Part shown: in pieces, positions 26,972 through 34,359 of the stretch
Numbering within the stretch: the first letter of the stretch is position 1
Layout: each line of letters begins with the position of its first letter
Assembly (NCBI RefSeq): GCF_905397285.1
Contig: NZ_CAJPUX010000013.1
Coordinates: 1-64,000 of the forward strand
Length of the DNA stretch: 64,000 bases
Direction of reading: 5' to 3'
DNA from: Cupriavidus plantarum
GTDB taxonomy: Bacteria > Pseudomonadota > Gammaproteobacteria > Burkholderiales > Burkholderiaceae
The notes under the pieces: generated by a model
Seen by the model: only the letters and a program-made list of their open reading frames with translations
Database searches by the model: none
What the model was told of the DNA's origin: nothing
Made by a program: the position numbers and the translations under genes

Positions 26972-27409
26972 ATGTCTCACAATCGATCTCCCCTCGCAAT
27001 GGCGATTGCGATTGCGGCGAACCTCTACGTATCCAAGGGAAACACCCAGGGCCTACCGCCCCCCAGTCAATCCGCCGCATTGACTAACGCCGAACAAGAC
27101 CAACGCACGCGCCAACAACAAGAATCCCGCGAACTTGCCGCCGCGATCAATGCGCCCGCCGTCCGCGGCGAGGCCATCGCGCGGGCTGAGTACCCGACCT
27201 TGCCACAGGAAGCCCCCCGCTTTCGCATCACGCAATTCCAGCTCGAAGTCCCAAAAGACTTCCCGCCTGCCATGCAGGCCATCGGCGCCTCGGCATTGCC
27301 ATGGACCCTTTTGCTTTCGCCCAGCAATGGCTAACGCACTACGCAGGCGAATTTGGTGAAAGAGTATGCGGCCGCAATGCGCGGAGTGTTCCCGCAGTTC
27401 AAGGCATAA
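26972..27409 (+). pseudogene. Gene fragment with in-frame stop; hydrophobic N-terminus
   Basis: Translation from ATG 26972 gives a hydrophobic N-terminal segment (LAMAIAIAANLYV), a Gln/Arg-rich linker (QDQRTRQQQESRELAAAI) and a short globular start (FRITQFQLEVPKDF). It stops at TAA 27332-27334. The same frame continues as TTQANLVKEYAAAMRGVFPQ and ends at 27407-27409, so a longer protein seems to have been interrupted by a stop codon and probably by a deletion. Parts of it recur at 25086, 26161 and 28456. Identity is unknown; a secreted or membrane-anchored toxin accessory protein is a guess. Confidence 0.5.
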
Positions 27410-27440
27410 ACGTTGGCCGGATCACAGTGCGAGGCGAAAA

Positions 27441-27809
27441 ATGAGAGCTATATCTAGCGCGGAAGCATCTCTTCTGAAATTCCTTTGCGGGATCGCCGAG
27501 CGAGTTGACCTTCCTGACAACTTAGAAGGCGTAATGGTGCAGAGTCTGGGCGATGGAGGGATGGGAAGTTCTCAGTTGGTAGCCGAGGTGCCTCCCGATT
27601 ATCAGAGCAGCACACATAAAGAAATGGTCTCGACTGCGCAATCATTCGACTCGGATGGGGGGCTCGTCTTGGCTACGCTCTTCGTCAATAGGGAACATAT
27701 TCCATGCGAAATAGACATATGGAAAGTGGATTTCACGTCCATAAAATCTTTTCCAGTGAATTGGGATGTTGCTGACATTCCTAGATTGCCGGGGAGTGGT
27801 CAAATGTAA
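27441..27809 (+). CDS. Immunity-like hypothetical protein, 122 residues
   Basis: The ATG at 27441 has GAGGCG upstream; an open frame runs back to 27366 without support. The protein opens with ISSAEASLLKFLCGIAERV, then LGDGGMGSSQLVAEV and LFVNREHIPCEIDIWKVDF. The GDGGMGS element recalls the DUF6984 family of small proteins often found beside toxin genes, but I am not sure. Directly after its stop, in the same frame, comes a toxin C-terminal tail (27810-28025), so it probably is the immunity gene of a toxin module that was lost or displaced. Confidence 0.55.
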   Translation: MRAISSAEASLLKFLCGIAERVDLPDNLEGVMVQSLGDGGMGSSQLVAEVPPDYQSSTHKEMVSTAQSFDSDGGLVLATLFVNREHIPCEIDIWKVDFTSIKSFPVNWDVADIPRLPGSGQM

Positions 27810-28025
27810 TGGAGCGGAACCCCAGATACGGCACAAAGAGATTTCAATGCGCTTAGTCCCACGGAGGTGAGAACCGTTAGAACTCCACGAGGAGAGGTAG
27901 TGATGGGAACGCTCGACGACGGGAGTAAAGTCATATTGCGTCCTAGCAAGGACGGTCGCACCACGATTGAATTTCAGAGTTCCAGCGGCAGAACAACCGA
28001 GGAGATACGGTATGGAGAGAAATAG
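27810..28025 (+). pseudogene. Orphan C-terminal tail of a CdiA/FHA-type polymorphic toxin
   Basis: Directly after the stop of the previous gene, in the same frame and without a start codon, 71 codons are open: SGTPDTAQRDFNALSPTEVR, then GTLDDGSKVILRPSKDGR and a final TTEEIRYGEK. The pattern 'G-x-L-x-D-G-x-x-V-x-x-R-P ... D-G-x-x-T-x-E-x-Q ... K/E-I-R-Y' is the usual end of many contact-dependent-inhibition toxins. Its stop (28023-28025) overlaps the start of the next gene (28012) by 14 bases, the typical arrangement of a toxin and its immunity gene. Confidence 0.65.
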
Positions 28026-28452
28026 AAGCTGCCCTGTTTCGGGATATGAGTTGGCGATACTTCGCAGCTTTTTCTCGGAAAGCGGTATTCTGCAGAAATC
28101 CGTTATGAAGCAACGATCCTGGATCGTGGGCGAGATTGACGATAAATCGCTCTTCGGTAATGATGCAGAGAACATCGGGCTCGCATTCCAGGGAAGCGAA
28201 AATGCCACATTTCTTGTGGTTAGTGTTACCGAACTGATTTCAAATCGAAGCACTGTGTTGGCGCATGAATTCACTGCGGACAAGACAGGAGTCGAAACGT
28301 TTCAAAGCCCAGACTGGTATGCGCTGAATTTAGATGACTGTGTCCTCTTTACTCTGCCTATGACGGGGATAGTTGTTCGCCCTGGCGAAGTGGATATTAC
28401 TTTCATCGCGGGGCCTCAGCCGTTTGTTAATGCCGCACTTGGCCGACGTTAG
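28012..28452 (+). CDS. Putative immunity protein of the adjacent toxin tail, 146 residues
   Basis: Starts with ATG 28012 (GAGGAG 8 bases upstream) inside the last codons of the toxin tail. The protein (MERNRSCPVSGYELAILRSF ... SPDWYALNLDDCVLFTLPMT) is soluble and mixed alpha/beta in pattern; no family recognised. Position and overlap make it the best candidate for the cognate immunity protein (CdiI-like) of the toxin whose tail precedes it. The family is unknown; the assignment rests on context. Confidence 0.6.
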   Translation: MERNRSCPVSGYELAILRSFFSESGILQKSVMKQRSWIVGEIDDKSLFGNDAENIGLAFQGSENATFLVVSVTELISNRSTVLAHEFTADKTGVETFQSPDWYALNLDDCVLFTLPMTGIVVRPGEVDITFIAGPQPFVNAALGRR

Positions 28453-28455
28453 TTT

Positions 28456-28560
28456 GGCAACGGCAAAGAATCCCGCGAGCGCGCCGCCGCCATCAGCGCA
28501 CCTGCAGCCCGCGGCGGGACCATCCCGCGCGCCGAGTGCCACGCGGTGCGGCAGGAAGGA
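28456..28560 (+). pseudogene. Relic matching the Gln/Arg-rich linker of the 26972 fragment
   Basis: Reads ESRERAAAISAPAARGGTIP in one frame, parallel to ESRELAAAINAPAVRGEAIA at about 27119-27180; the DNA is similar over about 100 bases (aagaatcccgcga and on). It has no start and changes frame at its right end, where an FHA-like fragment begins. GC is much higher than in the flanking immunity-like genes. Confidence 0.6.
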
Positions 28561-28678
28561 CAAGGGATCACCCGAGGCCGAAGCCGCACGCGCGGCACTG
28601 CGTGGGATCGTCGGGTGTGCCGGCGCGGCGGCGGCTAGCCAATCGGCGACATTGCCAGGGCCGAGTATGGAAAATTAA
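28559..28678 (+). pseudogene. Filamentous haemagglutinin/CdiA-like fragment
   Basis: In one frame the bases read GSPEAEAARAALRGIVGCAG followed by AAAASQS and a short tail to TAA. The words 'ALRGIVGCAGAAA' are characteristic of the region before the toxin domain in large FHA/CdiA exoproteins of Burkholderiales, as I recall them. Only about 30 residues survive. It supports that the island derives from a two-partner-secretion exoprotein locus. Confidence 0.5.
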
Positions 28679-28691
28679 TCAAGGGAAAGTG

Positions 28692-29174
28692 ATGGGGTGT
28701 CTAGATATTGTTTTTACACCGACCAGTGGAATTATTCCATCTGTTCAGGGTTTTTCGGTGGGTGCTCGCCTTGGGCGTATACAAATATATTTTTCAGACA
28801 ACAACTTCAAGAAATTGCTAGTTGATATTTACTGGGATCTTAACGAAATCGCAAATTGGTTTGTCGTAAACAATAAGCATATTCAGGGTGAGAGAATCCC
28901 GGGATTCGTGGAAGATAGAGGGTCGATATTCGATTCAATAAAATGGGTGTATGAGTATTTTGATCGTTATTCCGATGATCAGTTGGACGAGTTGTTTGAA
29001 TATAGAAGGCGTCACGAGTTTTGCTTTGCTGTTCGGGGAGTCCAAGTCCCTGAACTCTATATGGGGATCGGGAAAAATGGCATGGAGGTGTCGGGGGAAG
29101 GAGAGGGGGAGAGATACGTATATTATGTTGATGTTTGTTTTGATGAGTTCATTGAAAAATTAATTAATTTGTAA
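28692..29174 (+). CDS. Immunity-like hypothetical protein, 160 residues
   Basis: The ATG at 28692 has AAGGGAAAG just upstream; the longer open frame from 28536 runs through the GC-rich relic and is not credible. The protein is soluble, acidic and rich in aromatic residues (FKKLLVDIYWDLNEIANWFV, later SIKWVYEYFDRYSDDQLDEL, and VYYVDVCFDEFIEKL). Not recognised. AT-rich composition and position after an FHA-like fragment make an orphan immunity protein likely. Confidence 0.55.
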   Translation: MGCLDIVFTPTSGIIPSVQGFSVGARLGRIQIYFSDNNFKKLLVDIYWDLNEIANWFVVNNKHIQGERIPGFVEDRGSIFDSIKWVYEYFDRYSDDQLDELFEYRRRHEFCFAVRGVQVPELYMGIGKNGMEVSGEGEGERYVYYVDVCFDEFIEKLINL

Positions 29175-29202
29175 TTATTTTTAACTTGAGCGAACGTTTT
29201 GC

Positions 29203-29239
29203 GGCTGTAGCCGCGTGCGGTACAAAGGGTGCTGCGTAG
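29203..29239 (+). repeat. 37-base diverged repeat, copy 2
   Basis: Counterpart of 24411-24447 with about 30 of 37 identical bases by eye. It lies between two hypothetical genes and has no function of its own that I can see. Confidence 0.55.
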
Positions 29240-29280
29240 TCGGCGCCGTCCCGAGCTCCCGCACATTGAATAGAGGTAAG

Positions 29281-29484
29281 GTGGCTTATTTGACCAATGG
29301 GGATGTCAGCCGAGGTTTCAATGTCGATGAAATATGGAATATTCTATATTTCGTTGGTACAGAAAAACTTACGGATAACCTTGCTCGTCGGAATCTGTTG
29401 TCATGGGATGCTATCGATATGGAGAGTAATCCGGATTTTCTCGATTTTATAAAGCGAAGCTATGCTTCCGTTAAGATAAGTTAA
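29281..29484 (+). CDS. Hypothetical protein, 67 residues
   Basis: GTG start at 29281 with AGAGG five bases upstream; an upstream ATG at 29215 reads through the 37-base repeat. The sequence (AYLTNGDVSRGFNVDEIWNI ... NPDFLDFIKRSYASVKIS) is soluble and plausible as a helical protein or as the C-terminal part of a larger one. Not recognised. Confidence 0.4.
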   Translation: MAYLTNGDVSRGFNVDEIWNILYFVGTEKLTDNLARRNLLSWDAIDMESNPDFLDFIKRSYASVKIS

Positions 29485-29663
29485 GAGAATTGGCTTGTCG
29501 TTTTCCCTGGCGTGGCGTCGGAGAAAGCCAGTTGGCGGGCGAGAGAGGGTTCAAGATAAGCGGTGAACGCCTGGGTGGGGCTGTTACGGCGCGGCGCTCG
29601 GACAGGCCGAAGAGTATCGGGAGCGCACCATTGGGTGATGTGAGTGTCGAGTTCGAGGGGGTT

Positions 29664-30239
29664 ATGGAAAATCGTGGCGTATTCGAATATCTGGTCAAAA
29701 ATCAGGGGAATGCTACCGCAGCACTGCTCGCATCCATCCACTATGTAAATGATGTATTCCGTCGAAGTGGTGTTTTTCGCGATCTATTCGTTTTGATCGG
29801 CGATTCAACCTGGCAACCAAACACAAGAGTTGTCAGACATCTTGGTGCGACAGGCAGACGGCGACCGGGTGGAATTGATTTCGGATCCCCACCCGAGGTC
29901 ACGGGCCTGGTGGAAAATGAAGAAGCGGGATTGAAGTTCTTTGGTATGACAAAAATCTCGGCCGACGCCCTCGATAAATTGCCCGCCGTGTTGACGGCGG
30001 GGGCTTGCTGCTATCTCGTTGCGCTTCCCAGCGATGAACACTGGCGCCCATCGTTGGAGGAAGGCTTCTCTGGAGATTGGCGTGCCGACTTCGCGCTTAT
30101 TTCGGCTATCGCTGAGCACGGCGGCATCCTGATGCGTCGCGTCGGATTTTTTGATGACCCGGAAATCGGGCTGGAAGGGATAGCTGATGCGGCAGTGCTG
30201 GCGAGCTTAGACCTCTCGCCAGGCATTAACCATTCGTGA
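29664..30239 (+). CDS. Hypothetical protein, 191 residues
   Basis: ATG at 29664 with GAGGGGG upstream; the frame is open from 29490 but the first 58 codons are low-quality. The protein (MENRGVFEYLVKNQGNATAA, LRDLFVLIGDSTW-like core, later GACCYLVALPSDEHWRPSLE and GGILMRRVGFFDDPE) looks like a folded alpha/beta domain. No family recognised. It is the last gene of the island and more GC-rich than its left neighbours. An immunity role is only a guess by position. Confidence 0.5.
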   Translation: MENRGVFEYLVKNQGNATAALLASIHYVNDVFRRSGVFRDLFVLIGDSTWQPNTRVVRHLGATGRRRPGGIDFGSPPEVTGLVENEEAGLKFFGMTKISADALDKLPAVLTAGACCYLVALPSDEHWRPSLEEGFSGDWRADFALISAIAEHGGILMRRVGFFDDPEIGLEGIADAAVLASLDLSPGINHS

Positions 30240-30441
30240 TATGGCGGACAAGGACGGCTTTAGGGCAGTTTCGGCCCATACGGTGCCTGTCACCCCAAGG
30301 CAGATCGCATATCTCCGAGAGCGCCCCGCAATGTGATCTTTATCAAATGTGACAGGCCGGGGCACTGGTAATTTTCGTCCCGTCTCCGGCTCACATTCAT
30401 AGGCAGTTGCCAAGGCCGGAATCGCTTCCACTCGCGATCCC

Positions 30442-31452
30442 ATGCCCAGCCATCACGACCGTGCCACGCAACAGCCTGCCGCCGCGCAGAACGTACTCAT
30501 CGTGCGAACGTCCTCGATGGGCGACCTCGTTCACACACTCCCCGCGATCACCGAACTCAAGGCGCATCACCCGCATCTGCGCATCAGCTGGCTCACCGAG
30601 GCCGCGTTCGCGGATATCCCCGCGCTCCATCCCGGGATTAGCGAGGTCATTCCCATTGCCTGGCGCCAGTGGCGAACGCAGTTGCTGCATCGCGCGACAT
30701 GGCGGGAGCTCGGCGCGCTGCGCGGAAAGCTGCGCGACACGCCGTGGAAGATGGTGCTCGATTGCCAGGGGTTGTTCAAGAGCGCCGCATTTGCCGCGCT
30801 TGCGGGCGGTCCGCTTGTTGTGGGCTATGACCATGGCAGCGTCCGCGAACGCATCGCGTGCCTGTTTTATCAGCGAAGGCATCCGGTGAGCTGGCGCTTG
30901 TCCGCCGTGCAACGCAACCGGCGGCTCTTTGCCGCGGCATTTGGCTATCACACGAGCGGTGTTCCGGATTTCGGCCTGACGGCGGGCCCCCGTCCTCCCT
31001 GGCTGCAGTCGGGGCCCTATGCCGTGATGCTGCATGCGACGAGCCGGGTCGCCAAGGCGTGGCCCGAGACGATGTGGACGACACTGGGACGCCGACTCCA
31101 TGCCGAACAGGGCCTCCGGGTCGTGCTGCCGTGGGGCAGTGCCACGGAACGACAACGTTCGGAGCGGCTGGCGGCCGCCATTCCCCACGCGACCGTGGCC
31201 CCGCCTGCCTGCATCAAAGAGGCGGCATCGCTCATCGGCCACGCCACCGCGGTCATCGGCGTGGACACCGGCCTCACGCATCTGGCCAACGCCCTGAACG
31301 TGCCGCTGGTCGCCCTCTACACGGACACCGACCCGGCGCAAACCGGCGTGGTGGAATCCCCTCGAGCCATGAACCTCGGCAATGTCGCAAAGTGCCCCAC
31401 CGTCGAGAACGTATGGCACGCCCTCCGCACGGTGCAGGGCGAATGGGCATGA
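30442..31452 (+). CDS. waaC: Lipopolysaccharide heptosyltransferase I
   Basis: A 336-residue GT-9 glycosyltransferase that adds the first heptose to Kdo of the LPS inner core at the cytoplasmic face. Signatures: VLIVRTSSMGDLVHTLPAIT at the N-terminus, MVLDCQGLFKSA, the ligand stretch LHATSRVAKAWPE, LPWGSATERQRSERLA and VIGVDTGLTHLANAL with LYTDTDP. About 15 extra residues precede the usual start. It marks the return to high-GC core genome after the island. Its stop overlaps the start of a tiny membrane ORF. Confidence 0.95.
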   Translation: MPSHHDRATQQPAAAQNVLIVRTSSMGDLVHTLPAITELKAHHPHLRISWLTEAAFADIPALHPGISEVIPIAWRQWRTQLLHRATWRELGALRGKLRDTPWKMVLDCQGLFKSAAFAALAGGPLVVGYDHGSVRERIACLFYQRRHPVSWRLSAVQRNRRLFAAAFGYHTSGVPDFGLTAGPRPPWLQSGPYAVMLHATSRVAKAWPETMWTTLGRRLHAEQGLRVVLPWGSATERQRSERLAAAIPHATVAPPACIKEAASLIGHATAVIGVDTGLTHLANALNVPLVALYTDTDPAQTGVVESPRAMNLGNVAKCPTVENVWHALRTVQGEWA

Positions 31453-31580
31453 CGCGTGACATGCACGACATACTGGAACGCGCCGTCGAGCGACTCCGTA
31501 CCGTCGGGTTCGTCATCGTGGTCTTGCTGACGCTACTCTGGTCGCACCCGCGCGCCGAATTCGACGACGACACGGTGTAA
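31449..31580 (+). CDS. Small single-helix membrane protein, 43 residues
   Basis: The ATG overlaps the waaC TGA stop (ATGA arrangement), which suggests translational coupling. The product has a charged start (MTRDMHDILERAVERLRTV), one hydrophobic helix (GFVIVVLLTLLW) and an acidic end (EFDDDTV). Not recognised. The coupling and the clean membrane segment favour a real gene, but size leaves doubt. Confidence 0.45.
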   Translation: MTRDMHDILERAVERLRTVGFVIVVLLTLLWSHPRAEFDDDTV

Positions 31581-31698
31581 GGCCTGCCCTTAGGCATTCC
31601 ACACTTCATGCCCCCATGAAGCATCCCTCGGCTCCGCGTGTCATTATTCCCCGCATCCGCTGACACGACGCGCATACCGATAACAACAAGGAGCCCCC

Positions 31699-32049
31699 AT
31701 GATCGCCGTCATCTTCGAAGTCCAACCCGCCGAGGGCAAGCAAAATGCGTATCTGGACATCGCCGCCACGCTCAAGCCGATACTGGAAACCATCGACGGC
31801 TTTATCTCCGTCGAGCGGTTCCAGAGCCTGACCACGCCGGGAAAGATCCTCTCGCTATCGTTCTTCCGAGACGAGCAGGCGGTCATGGCATGGCGGAATA
31901 CGTTCGAGCATCGCCGCGCACAGGAGGCGGGACGCGGTGGCGTGTTTGCCGGGTACCGGTTGCGCGTGGCGCAGGTGCTGCGGGATTACGGCATGGAAGA
32001 GCGCGACGAGGCGCCCACCGACAGCCGCAGCATCCACGATCGCCAATAA
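31699..32049 (+). CDS. Antibiotic biosynthesis monooxygenase (ABM) domain protein
   Basis: A 116-residue single ABM ferredoxin-like fold. Typical stretches are MIAVIFEVQPAEGKQNAYLD, GFISVERFQSLTTPGKILSL and SFFRDEQAVMAWRNTFEHR. Such small dimeric proteins are cofactor-free monooxygenases or haem-degrading or stress-related proteins. An AAGGAG ribosome site precedes the ATG. It is 9 bases upstream of a TauE/SafE gene and co-transcribed with it; no functional link is known to me. Confidence 0.88.
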   Translation: MIAVIFEVQPAEGKQNAYLDIAATLKPILETIDGFISVERFQSLTTPGKILSLSFFRDEQAVMAWRNTFEHRRAQEAGRGGVFAGYRLRVAQVLRDYGMEERDEAPTDSRSIHDRQ

Positions 32050-32058
32050 GGAACGCGC

Positions 32059-32802
32059 ATGTCGATCGAACTCTACGCCTTCATCGCATTCACCTTCCTG
32101 CTCGCGGGCTTCGTCAAGGGCGTCGTGGGACTAGGCCTGCCGACCGTTGCCGTGGGCCTGCTGGGCCTGACGATGCCGCCCGCGCAGGCGGCCGCATTGC
32201 TCGTCGCCCCGTCGATGGTCACCAACATCGTCCAGCTCTTCAGCGGCCCGCGCTTCGGCCAGCTGGTGCGCCGCCTGTGGCCGATGCTCGTGATGATCTG
32301 CGCGGGCACGATCGCCTGCGCCGCGCTCGTGCCGGCGAAGATGATGGCGAACGCAACGCCCGCGCTCGGCGTGGCACTCGTGATCTACGCATTGATGGGG
32401 CTCGCCGCGGTCAAGCTCAACGTGCCGCCGCGCGCCGAGCGCTGGCTCGCGCCAATCGTCGGCTTCGTGACCGGTGCCATCACCGCCGTGACCGGCGTGT
32501 TCGTGATTCCCGCCGTGCCCTATCTGCAAGGCCTCGGACTGGACAGGGAAAGCCTTGTACAGGCACTCGGCCTGTCGTTCTCGATCTCCACCATCGCGCT
32601 GGCCATCGGTCTGGCGATGAATGGCGAGCTGCTGCACACCCCGGTGCTCTGGACGTCGGCCCTCGCCCTCGTACCCGCGCTCGGCGGGATGTTCCTCGGC
32701 CAATGGCTGCGCCACCGCATTAGCGCGGAACGGTTCCGCAAACTATTTTTCTCCGGCCTGCTGATCCTCGGCGGCGAACTGGCCCTGCGCGGCATCCTCT
32801 GA
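32059..32802 (+). CDS. TauE/SafE family sulfite/anion exporter
   Basis: A 247-residue inner-membrane protein with about seven to eight hydrophobic helices. The N-terminal FTFLLAGFVKGVVGLGLPTV and the repeated second half (GFVTGAITAVTGVFVIPAVP) are the internal duplication typical of the family. Members export sulfite, sulfoacetate or other organosulfur anions. It forms a probable two-gene operon with the ABM protein. Confidence 0.9.
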   Translation: MSIELYAFIAFTFLLAGFVKGVVGLGLPTVAVGLLGLTMPPAQAAALLVAPSMVTNIVQLFSGPRFGQLVRRLWPMLVMICAGTIACAALVPAKMMANATPALGVALVIYALMGLAAVKLNVPPRAERWLAPIVGFVTGAITAVTGVFVIPAVPYLQGLGLDRESLVQALGLSFSISTIALAIGLAMNGELLHTPVLWTSALALVPALGGMFLGQWLRHRISAERFRKLFFSGLLILGGELALRGIL

Positions 32803-32908
32803 CGACGGACGCCGCAAATAGCTGACACATTGCTTCCGCAAACTAGTGCACGATCACGGATTGGCGGATCGGCAACCGTGGTAGGCACGGCAAGGGAGGC
32901 GAGTCGGC

Positions 32909-34072
32909 ATGAAGCGGCGCACAGGCAGCACCAAACTGTGGACCACGCTGGGCAAGCAGGCCGCGCGCAGCGCGCGCCGGCTGCAACGCAGCGTCACGGA
33001 TTCGGTCCTGCGCACGGCGCGCGAGCAGAGCACCGCGGTCGGCAAGGCGATGGGCACTGCCGCGCGGCAGGCGCTGTCTGGCGTGGCCACGCCCGCGCGC
33101 CCGCCCATCACGCGCAAAGGCGGTACAGGCGGTGTGTGGGAAGAGGGCCTGTGGGGCTTCGGCTTCGGACTCGGCCACACGCAGCGCCGCTATCGGCTAT
33201 ATGTGCCGCCAGGTGTCAGCGCGGCACGACCCGCGCCACTGCTCGTCCTGCTGCACGGCTGTGGGCAGGACGCCGCCAGTTTCGCCGCCAGCACGCGGGT
33301 GGCTTCCATCGCGCGCGACGCGCGATGGATCGTGCTGATGCCCGAGCAATCTGTACAAGCCAACGCGCAACGCTGCTGGCAGTGGTTCACACCGTCCACG
33401 CGCGGCGCGGCCGAAGCCGCATTGCTGATGTCCATGGTCGACCATGTCTCCCGCCGCTACGCCGTGCTGGCCGATCGCGTCTGCGCGATGGGCCTCTCCG
33501 CGGGCGGCGCCATGGCGATGTTGCTGGGCCTGCGCTATCCGGATCGCTTTGCCGCCATCGCCTCGCACTCGGGCGCGGCGCCGTATAGCGCCACCAACGC
33601 GACGCAGGCCGCGCGCGCCATGCGCGGCGAGCGGGTGGCCGATGCGGGCGCCGCCAGACTGGCGCTCGCCGGGCGCCGTCCGCCGCCGCTCGTGCTGCTC
33701 CATGGCGACGAAGACCCGGTGGTGACCTACGACAGCGCCACGGGCGCGGCGGCGCTATGGCTCGAGCTGATGCCGTCGGACGGTGCGGCCGCCGAACCGC
33801 TGCCCGTCAGACGCATCCGCCGTGGGACGCGTCGCGCGATAGAGGTATTCGATTGGCAGACGCGCGGCGGGCAGGCACTCGGCGAGCAACCCCGCGGACA
33901 GACCGGCGCTTCATCGACACCGCATCCCTTCCTGCGCCTCGTCAAGGTCGAAGGGCTGCGCCATGCATGGAGCGGCGGCGCGCCCGGACAGGCATTCTCC
34001 GATCCGACCGGACCGGATGCCCTCAAGATCGCGCTGCGCTTCTTCTCGGTAAACGGACGCGGCGCTGCCTAG
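32909..34072 (+). CDS. PHB depolymerase family esterase (LpqC-type)
   Basis: A 387-residue alpha/beta hydrolase. Motifs: LLVLLHGCGQDAASFAAS (oxyanion hole), the nucleophile box GLSAGG with Ser near residue 197, LLHGDEDPVV with the acidic residue and a late His in LRHAWSGG. There is no evident signal peptide; the first 80 residues are basic and Ala/Arg-rich. A GGGAGG ribosome site lies before the ATG. It may act on intracellular or extracellular short-chain polyhydroxyalkanoate or on other esters. Confidence 0.88.
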   Translation: MKRRTGSTKLWTTLGKQAARSARRLQRSVTDSVLRTAREQSTAVGKAMGTAARQALSGVATPARPPITRKGGTGGVWEEGLWGFGFGLGHTQRRYRLYVPPGVSAARPAPLLVLLHGCGQDAASFAASTRVASIARDARWIVLMPEQSVQANAQRCWQWFTPSTRGAAEAALLMSMVDHVSRRYAVLADRVCAMGLSAGGAMAMLLGLRYPDRFAAIASHSGAAPYSATNATQAARAMRGERVADAGAARLALAGRRPPPLVLLHGDEDPVVTYDSATGAAALWLELMPSDGAAAEPLPVRRIRRGTRRAIEVFDWQTRGGQALGEQPRGQTGASSTPHPFLRLVKVEGLRHAWSGGAPGQAFSDPTGPDALKIALRFFSVNGRGAA

Positions 34073-34359
34073 GTCGTGCCGACGGGCTCGAAGGCAACAT
34101 CGGAAGTCGGGCAAGCCACGCACGGCAGGATAAACCCGTCTTCCTTCTCGTCGAGACTCAGTCCCGGCCATTCGATCCGATATCGCACGCTGCCCGCGTG
34201 CAGCATGCTGAGGCAGGCACGACAGGTGCCGTTGCGGCAGGAGCTCGGCAGACGCATGCCGTCGAGCAGCGCGGCCTCCAGCAGGCTCAGATCGGCCGGC
34301 GCTTCAAACGTCGTGCCGACGGGCAGCACGGTGGCGTGGTAGGTACGATCGTCAGACAT
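34069..34359 (-). CDS. Plant-type [2Fe-2S] ferredoxin
   Basis: A 96-residue ferredoxin from ATG 34359. Cluster ligands are in SSCRNGTCRACLSML (C-x4-C-x2-C) and the distal CVAC. The start overlaps the end of the IMPACT-family gene by 8 bases, so the two are coupled. It overlaps the esterase stop on the other strand by 4 bases. The partner oxidoreductase is not in the window. Confidence 0.88.
   Translation of the reverse strand: MSDDRTYHATVLPVGTTFEAPADLSLLEAALLDGMRLPSSCRNGTCRACLSMLHAGSVRYRIEWPGLSLDEKEDGFILPCVACPTSDVAFEPVGTT

Noticed and set aside
24166..30441. Prophage or integrative element
   Set aside because: No integrase, transposase, tRNA end or direct-repeat attachment site could be found; only toxin/immunity-like remains are visible.
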